Positions 1 to 7,845 of a stretch of 64,000 bases of DNA are shown one piece after another (position 1 is the stretch's first letter; each line of letters begins with the position of its first letter). Under the pieces are notes generated by a model. That model was not told where the DNA came from. It saw only the letters and a program-made list of their open reading frames with translations, and did no database searches. A program made the translations under genes and the position numbers. Source of the DNA: Planctobacterium marinum (GTDB lineage: Bacteria > Pseudomonadota > Gammaproteobacteria > Enterobacterales > Alteromonadaceae); NCBI RefSeq assembly GCF_036322805.1, contig NZ_AP027272.1, positions 2,418,001 through 2,482,000 on the forward strand. Direction: 5' to 3'.

Positions 1-2
1 TT

Positions 3-824
3 ATTGCGGAAGGGAAGCTCGATGACACTAAACTGGTCTCTTCTGTTGTTCCGGAACTCACTGCAAGTGCCTTTGGAAGTGCTACTGTACGTCAGGTTAT
101 GGATATGACTACAGCTCTAAATTATAGCGAGGACTACTCAAATCCAGAGGCGGATATCTGGAGGTATTCCAAAGCTGCAAGCCCCCTCCCCAAGAACATC
201 GGCTATTCAGGGCCTGACGGATATTATCAATATCTTCAAACTGTTAATAAATCTGGTGAACATGGTCATGCTTTTGGTTATAAAACTATTAACACCGATG
301 CCTTAGGCTGGATAATATCACGCATTAGTCAAAGATCGATTTCAGACCTACTATCAGAAAAGATTTGGAGAAGAATTGGGGCTGAACAAGATGCTTACAT
401 GACGGTTGATGGGCGTGGTGTACCCTTTGCCGGAGGTGGACTAAGTGCAAGCTTACGGGATCTAGCCCGTCTTGGCCTCTTGATGCTTAACAAAGGGGTG
501 ATTAATGGTGAAAGAATTTTTTCGGAGTCTGTCGTTGAGCAAATAATCAGAGGAGGAGACAAAGCAGCCTTTGCAAAAGCTGGTTACTCTTCGCTTAATG
601 GTGGAAGTTATCGCAGTATGTGGTGGGTATTGCACAATAAACACAATGCCTACACCGCCAGAGGAGTCCATGGACAAACTATCTATATTGATCCCACAGC
701 CGAGATGGTGATTGTGCGTTTTGCCTCATATCCTGAAGCAAAAAATGCGAACATTGACCCTACCTCATTGCCCGCTTATCAAGCCGTGGCAGAATATTTA
801 TTGAATAAAGATGTTCAACAATAA
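3..824 (+). CDS. Serine hydrolase, beta-lactamase/6-aminohexanoate-dimer hydrolase-like, C-terminal part (5' end off window)
   Basis: The reading frame is open from base 3, so the gene starts outside the window. The visible 273 codons resemble the C-terminal part of class C beta-lactamase-fold hydrolases of the NylB/EstB type. They contain a Tyr-x-x-Asn-type segment (GYKTINTDALGWI), the Gly-rich GGGLSASLRDLARLG helix start, and a late HGQ segment (VHGQTIYIDP) in the place of the KTG/HxG motif. The SxxK nucleophile motif should lie upstream and cannot be seen, so activity and any signal peptide are unknown. The gene is convergent with the tRNA-Leu/Cys/Gly cluster. The substrate cannot be inferred. 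Confidence 0.8.
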   Translation: MAEGKLDDTKLVSSVVPELTASAFGSATVRQVMDMTTALNYSEDYSNPEADIWRYSKAASPLPKNIGYSGPDGYYQYLQTVNKSGEHGHAFGYKTINTDALGWIISRISQRSISDLLSEKIWRRIGAEQDAYMTVDGRGVPFAGGGLSASLRDLARLGLLMLNKGVINGERIFSESVVEQIIRGGDKAAFAKAGYSSLNGGSYRSMWWVLHNKHNAYTARGVHGQTIYIDPTAEMVIVRFASYPEAKNANIDPTSLPAYQAVAEYLLNKDVQQ

Positions 825-906
825 CTCTAGAACTAATCGCATTACAGGTTAAGAATAATGACTCATTGTGGATGGGTGAAGAGGGTGTTTACAGGACCGA
901 AGGTCC

Positions 907-937
907 GGCCCTCTGAACGACTGGCCAACAGAGGGCC
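907..937. repeat. Perfect 9-bp inverted repeat (hairpin) downstream of the hydrolase gene
   Basis: GGCCCTCTG at 907-915 is exactly complementary to CAGAGGGCC at 929-937, with a 13-nt loop. A smaller GGACC/GGTCC hairpin lies just before it (about 894-906). There is no T-tract on either side, so it is not a textbook intrinsic terminator. It sits between convergent transcription units and could end transcription in both directions or be a dispersed palindrome. The rest of 825-1071 shows nothing recognisable. Confidence 0.5.
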
Positions 938-1071
938 AGGCTGGAAGCCCTTACCATGGATGGTTTAAACTACAGTGGTAAATTTCAGATATTACTGATT
1001 AAATCAAGGAAGTTGCAATCAATAGACAGAAATGAACGCTGAACCCCCAGTTACGCGGGTAGATCCGAAAA

Positions 1072-1158
1072 TGGTGCCCGGGGCCGGACTTGAACCGGCA
1101 CGATCTTACGATCGAGGGATTTTAAATCCCTTGTGTCTACCAATTTCACCACCCGGGC
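1072..1158 (-). tRNA. leuZ: tRNA-Leu (anticodon UAA)
   Basis: Read on the minus strand, this is an 87-nt tRNA with acceptor GCCCGGG pairing to CCCGGGC, an encoded CCA end, the class II long variable arm (CGATCGTAAGATCG), a GTTCAAGTC T-loop, and the anticodon loop TTTAAAA giving UAA. It is the last tRNA in a Gly-Cys-Leu cluster downstream of pgsA, matching the E. coli glyW-cysT-leuZ order. Confidence 0.95.
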
Positions 1159-1200
1159 TTAGGGGGTTAGTGCGATTGCACTATTGGATTTTCCAAATTA

Positions 1201-1274
1201 TGGAGGCGGGTCCCGGAGTCGAACCGAGGTCCACGGATTTGCAATCCGCTGCATAGCCACTCTGCCAACCCGCC
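1201..1274 (-). tRNA. cysT: tRNA-Cys (anticodon GCA)
   Basis: A 74-nt tRNA on the minus strand: acceptor GGCGGGT/ACCCGCC, discriminator T, encoded CCA, anticodon loop TTGCAAA (GCA), T-loop GTTCGACTC. It is the middle member of the Gly-Cys-Leu cluster. Confidence 0.95.
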
Positions 1275-1280
1275 AGCATT

Positions 1281-1356
1281 TGGAGCGGGAAACGAGATTC
1301 GAACTCGCGACCCCAACCTTGGCAAGGTTGTGCTCTACCAGCTGAGCTATTCCCGC
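1281..1356 (-). tRNA. glyW: tRNA-Gly (anticodon GCC)
   Basis: A 76-nt tRNA on the minus strand: acceptor GCGGGAA/TTCCCGC, D-arm AGCTCAGCTGGTAGAGC, anticodon loop TTGCCAA (GCC), T-loop GTTCGAATC, encoded CCA. It is the first tRNA of the cluster, separated from pgsA by a 168-bp gap that carries its own promoter. Confidence 0.95.
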
Positions 1357-1419
1357 AAATACTTGCTACGTTTCAGGGATGTTTCAGTTGAGTGACAGCA
1401 CCTCAAAACGTGGAGCAGG

Positions 1420-1447
1420 ATTTTACAGTTAAGGGCTCACCTGTCAA
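1420..1447 (-). promoter_or_regulatory. Sigma70 promoter for the glyW-cysT-leuZ tRNA cluster
   Basis: On the minus strand a consensus TTGACA (-35, 1442-1447) is followed after exactly 16 bp by TAAAAT (-10, 1420-1425). Transcription would begin at about 1413, some 57 nt upstream of tRNA-Gly. This supports independent expression of the tRNAs in addition to read-through from pgsA. Confidence 0.7.
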
Positions 1448-1524
1448 CAGAAAAAATACCCTTTTTAAACTGAATGCCTGATTTTTGACTTATGTGCGTC
1501 ATTTTCAAACAAAATGCTGAAATA

Positions 1525-2076
1525 CTAAGCGTGACGTCTGATAGTTTTCCAGGCCGCCATCATGTATTGCGCCATTGAGTACACTGACAAAATTGTAGAA
1601 ATGTACAATAAAATATAACCAAGCGTTACCCAGTAAAAGATTTCCAGCTCTGAAAGCAGACCAATTAATGCCAACATTTGGGCTGTGGTTTTTGCTTTAC
1701 CCCAAAAAGACACTTTAACCGTGTCGGATTCACCGTGTTGTGCCATCCACTCTCTGAGCGCTGAGACGAATATTTCACGGGACATTAATAAAATAGCCGG
1801 GATAGTGATCCACAATGTATTGTAAGTATGGGTGATCATTAATAATGCGGCGGCCACTATGAGTTTGTCAGCAACCGGATCAAGGAAAGCACCAAAACTG
1901 GTGGTTTGCTGCAGTTTTCGGGCTAGATAGCCGTCAAACCAGTCGGTAATCGCAGCCAGCCAAAAGATAAAAGCACCGGCCAGATGTGCCCATTTCCAGT
2001 CGAGAAAGTACACCACCACAAAAACCGGGATGAGTAATACTCTGAAGAATGTGAGCATATTAGGAATGGTAAACAT
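1525..2076 (-). CDS. pgsA: CDP-diacylglycerol--glycerol-3-phosphate 3-phosphatidyltransferase
   Basis: Makes phosphatidylglycerol phosphate from CDP-diacylglycerol and glycerol-3-phosphate, the committed step to phosphatidylglycerol and cardiolipin in the inner membrane. The 183-residue product has the CDP-alcohol phosphotransferase signature DG-x2-AR-x8-G-x3-D-x3-D at about residues 48-70 and several hydrophobic helices. Length is normal (E. coli 182). An AGGA ribosome-binding site lies a few bases before the ATG. It follows uvrC by 33 bp and precedes the tRNA cluster, as in E. coli. Confidence 0.97.
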   Translation of the reverse strand: MFTIPNMLTFFRVLLIPVFVVVYFLDWKWAHLAGAFIFWLAAITDWFDGYLARKLQQTTSFGAFLDPVADKLIVAAALLMITHTYNTLWITIPAILLMSREIFVSALREWMAQHGESDTVKVSFWGKAKTTAQMLALIGLLSELEIFYWVTLGYILLYISTILSVYSMAQYMMAAWKTIRRHA

Positions 2077-2109
2077 GAATGTCCTGTTATTGTTTGAATT
2101 GTTTCTGCA

Positions 2110-3954
2110 TCAGGCTGAGCGCAACCAGGCGTGAATTTTTTCCGCCAGTTCGCGACTGACTCCGGGGACTTGCTCCAATTGTTCTACGCTTGCGCCTAGC
2201 ACTTCCTGCAAACCACCCATATATCTTAACAGGCTTTGCCTGCGTTTAGCACCTACTCCTGGAATATCTTCCAGTTTGGAGCGACTCTTCTCTTTTTGAC
2301 GACGATTGCGATGGCCAGCTATGGCAAATCGGTGAGATTCGTCGCGGATATGTTGGACTAGGTGTAAAGCAATGGAGTCGGCTTCCAGCGGAATGGTTTC
2401 GTGACTCCCCGCCATAATGAGGGTTTCCAGTCCAGGCTTTCGGGATGTACCTTTGGCAACCCCGATGAGCTGAGGCATTTTTTCACCTTGCCAGTCTTCA
2501 AAGAAGTTTTCAGCTTGAGCTAACTGCCCTTTCCCGCCGTCAATAAACAAAATATCGGGTATTTTTGCGGGATCGCATCCGGGTTTGAAACGGCGCTTTA
2601 ATGCTTGTGCCATGGCGGCATAGTCATCACCCGGTGTTATGCCCTCGATATTGTAGCGCCGGTAATCATTTTTAAATGGCCCTTCCCGATTAAACACCAC
2701 ACAAGAAGCCACTGTCTGTTGACCGGATGTGTGGGATATATCAAAGCATTCCATGCGCTGTATAGGCTCTTGCCATTCTAATACCCGTTCCAACTCAAGA
2801 TAGCGAGCATGGATGGATTTTTGTTGTGATAGCATGGTGGTCAAGGTTGTTTCAGCGTTAGTATTGGCCAGCTCCAAATAACGCTTTTTCTCATCTCTGA
2901 GCCCCTGAAAAAAGCTAACTTTACGACCTGCCTCTTGAGACAGAGCGGCTTCCAGTGAAGCCTTATCCTCTAGTTTAAAGGGCAATACTACTTGTGCAGG
3001 GATGCTTTTGCCGCCCGACAAATAATACTGCACAACAAAGGACTCTAACACTTCCGACAGTTCTGAATTGGCAGGCACTTTAGGGGTGAAGCTTTTATTG
3101 CCCAAAAGCTTGTTATCACGGATAAAAAAGCCTTGAATGCAGGCCATGCCGTTGCGGTATGCCAGACCAAAAACGTCCATTTCTTCCTGACTACCGCTTA
3201 CCCACTGTTGCTCCTGGATACGGTTTAATATAGTAATTTGGTCGCGATGAATCGCAGCCTGTTCAAAATTAAGTGATTGACTGGCTTGCTCCATTTTATC
3301 TGCCAGCGACGCGATCACATCCTTACTTTTGCCCTTTAAAAATAGACGCGCAAGGTTAACCTGATCTTGATATTCATCGTCAGAAACGTAACCAGGGACA
3401 CAAGGCGCTGAACAGCGCTTTAGCTGATATTGCAAACAAGGGCGAGAGCGTGCCCGGTAATAGCTATCTTCGCATTGTCGAACCGGAAATATCTTTTGCA
3501 TTAAGCGCAGGCTTTCTCGCACAGACCAGGCACTCGGATAAGGTCCAAAGTACTCCCCCTTGTCTTTCTTGCTACCTCTGAAAATGGTCAATCGCGGGTG
3601 TTTGTGGCCGGACAGGTGGATATAAGGGTAAGACTTATCGTCTCGCAATAAAACGTTGTATCTGGGTTTGTATTTCTTGATGAAGTTATTTTCAAGAATA
3701 TAAGCTTCGGTCTCAGAGTGAGTGACCGTAACATCCATATGAGCGATGTTTTTGACCAGGGTAATGGTTTTTACACTATCCAGATTAGATTTGAAGTAGC
3801 TGGACACCCGCTTTTTCAGGTTTTTTGCTTTTCCTACATAAATCACCTCGCGCTTATCGTTGTACATTCGATAAACGCCAGGCTGTTGTGTCAGGTTTTT
3901 CAGAAAGCTGCCAGAATCAAATTTGGGAGTTTGTTCTGTCTCAGAATCGGACAT
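2110..3954 (-). CDS. uvrC: Excinuclease ABC subunit C
   Basis: Nuclease subunit of UvrABC nucleotide excision repair; makes both incisions around a DNA lesion. The 614-residue protein (E. coli 610) starts with the GIY-YIG nuclease domain (PGVYRMYNDKREVIYVGKAKNLKKRV, about residues 25-50, given here in pieces: PGVYRMYND and VIYVGKAKNLKKRV). A UVR/UvrB-binding segment lies near residues 205-240, then an RNase H-like C-terminal nuclease (ECFDISH, FIDGGKGQL), and tandem helix-hairpin-helix motifs at the end (IPGVGAKRRQSLL, VPGVSRELAEKI). It starts 5 bp after uvrY with an AGGT site. Confidence 0.98.
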   Translation of the reverse strand: MSDSETEQTPKFDSGSFLKNLTQQPGVYRMYNDKREVIYVGKAKNLKKRVSSYFKSNLDSVKTITLVKNIAHMDVTVTHSETEAYILENNFIKKYKPRYNVLLRDDKSYPYIHLSGHKHPRLTIFRGSKKDKGEYFGPYPSAWSVRESLRLMQKIFPVRQCEDSYYRARSRPCLQYQLKRCSAPCVPGYVSDDEYQDQVNLARLFLKGKSKDVIASLADKMEQASQSLNFEQAAIHRDQITILNRIQEQQWVSGSQEEMDVFGLAYRNGMACIQGFFIRDNKLLGNKSFTPKVPANSELSEVLESFVVQYYLSGGKSIPAQVVLPFKLEDKASLEAALSQEAGRKVSFFQGLRDEKKRYLELANTNAETTLTTMLSQQKSIHARYLELERVLEWQEPIQRMECFDISHTSGQQTVASCVVFNREGPFKNDYRRYNIEGITPGDDYAAMAQALKRRFKPGCDPAKIPDILFIDGGKGQLAQAENFFEDWQGEKMPQLIGVAKGTSRKPGLETLIMAGSHETIPLEADSIALHLVQHIRDESHRFAIAGHRNRRQKEKSRSKLEDIPGVGAKRRQSLLRYMGGLQEVLGASVEQLEQVPGVSRELAEKIHAWLRSA

Positions 3955-3959
3955 GTGAC

Positions 3960-4604
3960 CTATAAATTATCAGATTTAATCAGTTGGTGTCGCAACGCAA
4001 GGTGCGTCAGTTCTACATCCGACGTAACATTGAGCTTTTCAAACATACGATAACGATAGGTGTTGACGGTTTTGGCACTGATATTGAGTTGCGTTGCAAT
4101 ATCCGGCACCTTTGTTCCTTTGGTCAACATGATCATGATTTGCAATTCCCTTTCAGAAAGAGACTTAAACGGATCATCTTCATTCAAATCCAGCTGACCG
4201 AGTGCGATCTGTTGTGCAATTTCAGGGGCTATGTACTTAATACCACGAGAAACCTTTTGCAAAGCAATGATCATTTCTTGCGGGTCGGCATCTTTGGTAA
4301 GGTAGCCAAAAGCCCCCATTTGCATCACCTTTGCTGGAAATGGGTTTTCTTTGTGTACTGACAGGGCGACAACCTTTATGCCTTCACTGATGCGCAAAAT
4401 CTGCTTGGTGGCTTCCAGACCGCCTATGCCGGGCATACTCATATCCATAAGCACTATATCGGGCGGATCCTTGCGGCACAATTTTACAGCGAGTTCACCA
4501 CTATCGGCTTCAGCCATTACATGGAAGCCATCAACATCATCGAGAATGCGACGGATCCCGGTTCTGACTAAATCGTGATCATCTACTAAAAGAAGTTTAA
4601 CCAA
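3960..4604 (-). CDS. uvrY: Response regulator UvrY/GacA
   Basis: Two-domain NarL/FixJ-type regulator, cytoplasmic partner of the BarA/GacS kinase; in the family it activates CsrB/C-type small RNAs. The receiver domain (residues 1-120) has the acidic pair DDH and phospho-acceptor Asp54 (VLMDMSMPG). A LuxR-type helix-turn-helix lies at about 148-205 (LSERELQIMIMLTKG, NISAKTVNTYRYRMF). The start is TTG with GGAG seven bases before it. The uvrY-uvrC order is conserved in gammaproteobacteria. Confidence 0.95.
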   Translation of the reverse strand: MVKLLLVDDHDLVRTGIRRILDDVDGFHVMAEADSGELAVKLCRKDPPDIVLMDMSMPGIGGLEATKQILRISEGIKVVALSVHKENPFPAKVMQMGAFGYLTKDADPQEMIIALQKVSRGIKYIAPEIAQQIALGQLDLNEDDPFKSLSERELQIMIMLTKGTKVPDIATQLNISAKTVNTYRYRMFEKLNVTSDVELTHLALRHQLIKSDNL

Positions 4605-4782
4605 ACAACTGCTCCACTAGTTACAACGGGATGCACCGTAACAATTTATAACCTAAGAATGTAATAAACCGTATCTAATTGGGCAAGTAAAAATATCGGT
4701 TTTCATGCCTTGCTATGAGAGGATAGACCAAATCTGCTGCATTCTGTTGTTTATTTAGACTAGCATGTGGAACGAAAGCCTT

Positions 4783-4965
4783 TTACCGATAAAAGCTGGT
4801 GCTAAGGCGATTCCAGCCCGTAATTGTGTCGGGTAATCCAATACCGTAATTGACGGCTTTACAGAGATCGTGGGTACATTTGATCATCCATCTATCCGGG
4901 CAAGTTTTAGATTGAACGGGAAGTGTTGCTTTACAGCCACAGCGACAGTTTTTGATCTTATCCAT
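4783..4965 (-). CDS. Small Cys-rich protein resembling the Lar restriction-alleviation zinc-ribbon family
   Basis: A 60-residue product. A longer frame exists upstream to 5160, but an internal ATG at 4965 preceded by AAAGAG gives the protein that looks real: CRCGC near the N-terminus, a W-x-I-x-C segment (RWMIKCTHDLC) and the ending TGWNRLS. That Cys / Trp-Cys / T...WNR pattern is typical of Lar-like and phage Eaa-type zinc-ribbon domains. Lar proteins are usually phage-borne. No phage genes surround this one, so it may be a leftover of an old insertion next to the decayed AraC locus. Function not assigned. Confidence 0.5.
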   Translation of the reverse strand: MDKIKNCRCGCKATLPVQSKTCPDRWMIKCTHDLCKAVNYGIGLPDTITGWNRLSTSFYR

Positions 4966-5093
4966 TGAACTCTTTTTAATTGCGGCGAATGTTTTTATCA
5001 AACGGCGAGTATTATCTATTCCGGTGACGAATAATAAAGAGCCGTAGTTAGTTTCCGCTTCATTGTAAAAACTTCTGCGAAGAGCGCAACCTG

Positions 5094-5285
5094 CTAATGA
5101 GTGAAAACCTCTGTTTGATTTTGCATTTCTCTGAAACTGGCAGGTGAGCGCCCTTTCCAACCGCTGTAGGCACGTATGAAGGAATTAGACTCTTGGAAAC
5201 CCAATAAAAATGAAATTTCAGCCAGTGACATTTCTGACTTCTATAAGTAATGATCGGCTAATTCCAAACGGATAGTCTTTAAAAC
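5094..5285 (-). pseudogene. Remnant of an AraC-family regulator (C-terminal DNA-binding domain only)
   Basis: On the minus strand, one frame reads LKTIRLELADHYL, then an in-frame TAG (5241-5243), then KSEMSLAEISFLLGFQES and SNSFIRAYSGWKGRSPASFR, ending at TAG 5094-5096. This is the second helix-turn-helix of an AraC/XylS domain. The TAG sits where such proteins usually have Gln or Lys, so a CAG-to-TAG change would explain it. Nothing of the N-terminal sensor domain is readable upstream (5286-5466), so the gene is both truncated and nonsense-mutated. Confidence 0.75.
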
Positions 5286-5400
5286 TCACTAAAAAATCTC
5301 TGCTTCAGCAGTTAGTCCGCACTGTAATCTACGCCCACTTATTGTCATCTCTTGTTCATTATCTGATGACATAATGATAGGTAAGATTAGCTTATTGGTA

Positions 5401-5442
5401 ACTAGCAAGAGGTGACAATTAACTCGCAAAAGGTGCCAATTG
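5401..5442. promoter_or_regulatory. Tandem 21-bp direct repeat, probable AraC-type operator left beside the dead regulator
   Basis: Two imperfect copies with a 21-bp period: 5401-5420 and 5422-5441 share 17 of 20 bases (core GCAA-AGGTG-CAATT). Two direct half-sites 21 bp apart is the usual geometry for AraC-family activators. The site lies just upstream of the regulator remnant and just before the IS insertion at 5467. No intact gene that it could control remains next to it. Confidence 0.45.
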
Positions 5443-5516
5443 CCATACCGACGCCATTTTAGTTCGTGTCTCGTCCTAAAATACGTTGACGTTTTATGCA
5501 GGCCGGTAGATTTTAT

Positions 5517-6251
5517 CTATCGGCCTTTTTCGTAATGCACCTGGTTAGGTGTTTTCATTCCCAAACTCAAGTGCGGCCTCATCTCATTGTAGATGTATAT
5601 CGATTCATCCACGAGTTGCTTTAATTCCCGCATATTCTTGCACTGATGCAACAAGAACTCCTGCTTTAGTATGCCATTGATTCTTTCTGCTAAGGCATTC
5701 TGATAGCAATCATAACCATCGGTCATAGATGGAGTAATGTTGTGATTTCTCAGGACAGCCTGATATTCCTCAGAGCAATATTGCACTCCTCGATCTGAGT
5801 GATGAATCATTGGATGGTTATAGTACTTATGCTTGATACTCATATTGAGTGCCTTAACCACATCTGTTGCTTTCATTTCATCGCTGAGTTCATACCCCAT
5901 AATCTTTCGGGAATATGCATCCGTTGTTAATGATAAATAGTGCGTACCCGCATCTGACTTCACGTAGGTAATATCACTCACAAACACATCCTCAGCCTGT
6001 TGAGGTTTATAGTCCTTCAGTAGATTCGGGTGCTTTTTCATCCAGTGACGGCTGTCGGTTGTTTTTGTGTAACTACGTTTGGGTTTAACCAACATGCCTT
6101 CTGCGCGTAAATAATCAAACAGTCCATCACGCCCCAACTTAATGCCAAGTTTATCAAGCTCTGGTTTCATCAGTTGGTAGAGCTTTCGAGTCCCAATCCG
6201 CGGCATGTACTGGCGCCAATACAGCACCATGTCCTTAACCGGCATTAGCAC
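5517..6251 (-). CDS. IS3-family transposase OrfB (DDE integrase domain)
   Basis: Catalytic half of the IS transposase. An HTH_21-like segment (GTRKLYQLMKPEL) is followed by an rve integrase core with the DDE residues in VSDITYVKSD, HHSDRGVQYCS and QNALAERINGILKQE. The ATG at 6251 gives 244 residues, but the same frame stays open upstream and reads RRKLARCCRLFGFTPQGLYQW, typical of the true OrfB N-terminus. The product is therefore normally made as an OrfAB fusion by -1 frameshifting in the A-rich stretch around 6341-6356 near the orfA stop. Confidence 0.93.
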   Translation of the reverse strand: MLMPVKDMVLYWRQYMPRIGTRKLYQLMKPELDKLGIKLGRDGLFDYLRAEGMLVKPKRSYTKTTDSRHWMKKHPNLLKDYKPQQAEDVFVSDITYVKSDAGTHYLSLTTDAYSRKIMGYELSDEMKATDVVKALNMSIKHKYYNHPMIHHSDRGVQYCSEEYQAVLRNHNITPSMTDGYDCYQNALAERINGILKQEFLLHQCKNMRELKQLVDESIYIYNEMRPHLSLGMKTPNQVHYEKGR

Positions 6252-6328
6252 CTGCTGCTTATCGTTAAACCGCTTAATCCACTGATAAAGCCCTTGAGGT
6301 GTAAATCCGAACAGGCGGCAACAACGAG

Positions 6329-6729
6329 CTAGCTTTCTTCGTTTTTCAACTTTTCCCGCCCAGAGAGCTTGTCGTAGTACTTTTTTCTGTAGTTACTCCC
6401 ACACTCGTTATCAACACGGGTTACTACCTCTTCCAGAACATCAATTTTGAGTTCAGCATCAGCTAATGCGCGTTCTAAACGCTTAATCTTTTGGGCGGGT
6501 GTTTCGTTGGATTGAGACATAAGTGAATGCATCAAAGGCTCAGACCAATCCAGCTTACCATGCTTTCGTAGCCAGACGAGAACTGTACTTCGGCCTTGAA
6601 TGCCAAAGTGCTTTTGAGCTTGTTTGTAGGTGAAGTCGCCTTTTTCGACTTGCGCTACAACGGCCAATTTAAAGCCTAAGGTGTATCACGTTGAGTTCGT
6701 TTAACGCGTTGTTTATCTGGGTTTCTCAT
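6329..6729 (-). pseudogene. IS3-family OrfA (HTH protein) with a one-base frameshift near its start
   Basis: DNA-binding half of the IS transposase, with a helix-turn-helix (FTYKQAQKHFGIQGRSTVLVWL) and a C-terminal leucine-zipper-like coiled coil (IKRLERALADAELKIDVLEE). The natural ATG at 6729 gives MRNPDKQRVKRTQRD and then runs into a stop, while the frame that carries the rest reads TLGFKLAVVAQVEKGDF. Adding one base at about 6684-6688 (GATACACC to GATTACACC) restores a continuous 133-residue OrfA. Only an internal TTG at 6667 opens the downstream frame, so the element may be inactive unless this is a sequencing error. Confidence 0.8.
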
Positions 6730-6781
6730 AATAAGTCCTAAATGTGTAAACACATTTCAGGACGGGACATCGGTACAAAGC

Positions 6782-6809
6782 AAAAAGGCCACCCGGGGGC
6801 AGCCTTTTT
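6782..6809 (-). terminator. Rho-independent terminator of tRNA-Ser
   Basis: On the minus strand AAAAAGGC and GCCTTTTT flank a GC-rich loop (arms at about 6782-6789 and 6801-6808) directly downstream of tRNA-Ser. The IS end at 6769 lies just beyond it. Confidence 0.75.
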
Positions 6810-6817
6810 ACTAAATT

Positions 6818-6909
6818 TGGCGGAGAGAGAGGGATTCGAACCCCCGGTGGGTTTAACCCCACGCCTGATTTCAAGTCAGGTGCATTCAACCGAGCTCTGC
6901 CATCTCTCC
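6818..6909 (-). tRNA. serT: tRNA-Ser (anticodon UGA)
   Basis: A 92-nt class II tRNA on the minus strand: acceptor GGAGAGA/TCTCTCC, anticodon loop CTTGAAA (UGA), long variable arm (GTGGGGTTAAACCCAC), T-loop GTTCGAATC, encoded CCA. It neighbours yccA, as serT does in E. coli. Confidence 0.95.
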
Positions 6910-6923
6910 AAATTGTGGAGCGC

Positions 6924-6952
6924 ATATTAATGGTGTTATTCGGGCTTGTAAA
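6924..6952 (-). promoter_or_regulatory. Sigma70 promoter of tRNA-Ser
   Basis: On the minus strand TTTACA (6947-6952), a 17-bp spacer, and TAATAT (6924-6929), placing the start about 7-10 nt upstream of the mature tRNA end at 6909. The remaining gap to yccA (6953-7154) holds the divergent yccA upstream region without a clear promoter match. Confidence 0.7.
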
Positions 6953-7154
6953 GGGCTATTTTCATTAATTTGTCTGACTGCTTCTTCTTTAATCAAATTG
7001 TTCATTTCTGCGGCTAATCAGGAAATTCCGAATATCTGCTTACGCTTTTTCTGGTAGTTGGACGCGAATTTTAGTTGAAAATTCTGGTCTAAACCCTAAA
7101 ACTAGCGTTAGATAATAATATCTATTTTTTGCTGACTAACTACGGAGTTTAACG

Positions 7155-7823
7155 ATGCAACAAAATTCAGTGTATTCTGCCAGTTCAAGGCCTTCAGTAC
7201 TGGAGACCAACAAGGTTCTGCGTAATACCTATATGCTACTTGCTTTGACGCTGGTATTCAGCGCTATCTGTGCTGGCATTACTATGGGTATGAATCTTTC
7301 ACCAATGGCGGCTTTAGGCATGACTATTGGTGCGTTCGTCTGCCTTTTTATAGTTAACAAACAAGCTGACAAAGCGTCTGGTTTAATCTGGATCTTTGTT
7401 TTCACCGGTTTATTAGGCGGTTCATTAGGTCCAATGCTTAATGCCTACCTTGGACTTCCCGGTGGCGGCGCTCTGATAATGCAAGCGTTGGGTGCAACAG
7501 CACTGGTGTTTTTCGCTTTGTCAGGTTACGTATTAACTACCAAAAAAGACTTCTCCTTTATGGGTGGTTTTTTAATGGTTGGTTTAATTGTGGCCATCGT
7601 CGCGAGCATAGCTAACATCTTTATGGGCATTCCTGCCCTGTCTCTGGCAGTGAGTGCAGCTATCGTGTTCATTATGTCAGGTCTTATTCTGTTTGATACC
7701 AGCCGTATCATTCACGGTGGTGAGACAAACTACATCAGAGCAACTGTCTCTATGTACCTGAACATCTATAATTTGTTCACTTCTATTCTGCATTTATTAG
7801 GTGCGTTTAGTAGCGACGACTAA
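7155..7823 (+). CDS. yccA: Bax inhibitor-1 family inner-membrane protein YccA
   Basis: A 222-residue polytopic membrane protein with about seven hydrophobic helices and a conserved charged C-terminal part (ILFDTSRIIHGGE...YIRATVSMYLNIYNLF), typical of the BI-1/YccA family. E. coli YccA is a substrate and modulator of the FtsH membrane protease. A GGAG site sits seven bases before the ATG. It is followed by a strong terminator and then the tus genes. The yccA/tusE/serT neighbourhood is conserved with E. coli. Confidence 0.93.
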   Translation: MQQNSVYSASSRPSVLETNKVLRNTYMLLALTLVFSAICAGITMGMNLSPMAALGMTIGAFVCLFIVNKQADKASGLIWIFVFTGLLGGSLGPMLNAYLGLPGGGALIMQALGATALVFFALSGYVLTTKKDFSFMGGFLMVGLIVAIVASIANIFMGIPALSLAVSAAIVFIMSGLILFDTSRIIHGGETNYIRATVSMYLNIYNLFTSILHLLGAFSSDD

Positions 7824-7845
7824 TCAAAACCTCTTTTGATTTTTA

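Larger units (their letters stand above)
5467..6769 (-). mobile_element. IS3-family insertion sequence (1303 bp) with 3-bp target duplication
   Basis: Both ends begin TGTCYCGTCCT when read inward and stay similar for about 25 bp (left 5467-5491, right 6769-6745 on the complement). The flanking triplet TCG occurs on both sides (5464-5466 and 6770-6772), as expected for a 3-bp duplication by IS3-family elements. It encodes overlapping orfA and orfB on the minus strand. It landed between the AraC remnant and the terminator of tRNA-Ser. The well-matched ends and intact duplication suggest a fairly recent insertion, although orfA carries a frameshift. Confidence 0.92.

Noticed and set aside
1032-1256. 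A 74-codon plus-strand frame over the tRNA cluster
   Set aside because: It overlaps tRNA-Leu and tRNA-Cys on the other strand and is a typical shadow of tRNA sequence.
4966-5160. N-terminal extension of the Lar-like gene
   Set aside because: The extra 65 codons overlap the AraC remnant and have no family likeness; the internal ATG has a ribosome site.
6713-6930. Short frames on both strands over tRNA-Ser
   Set aside because: They lie on the tRNA and IS end and have no coding features.
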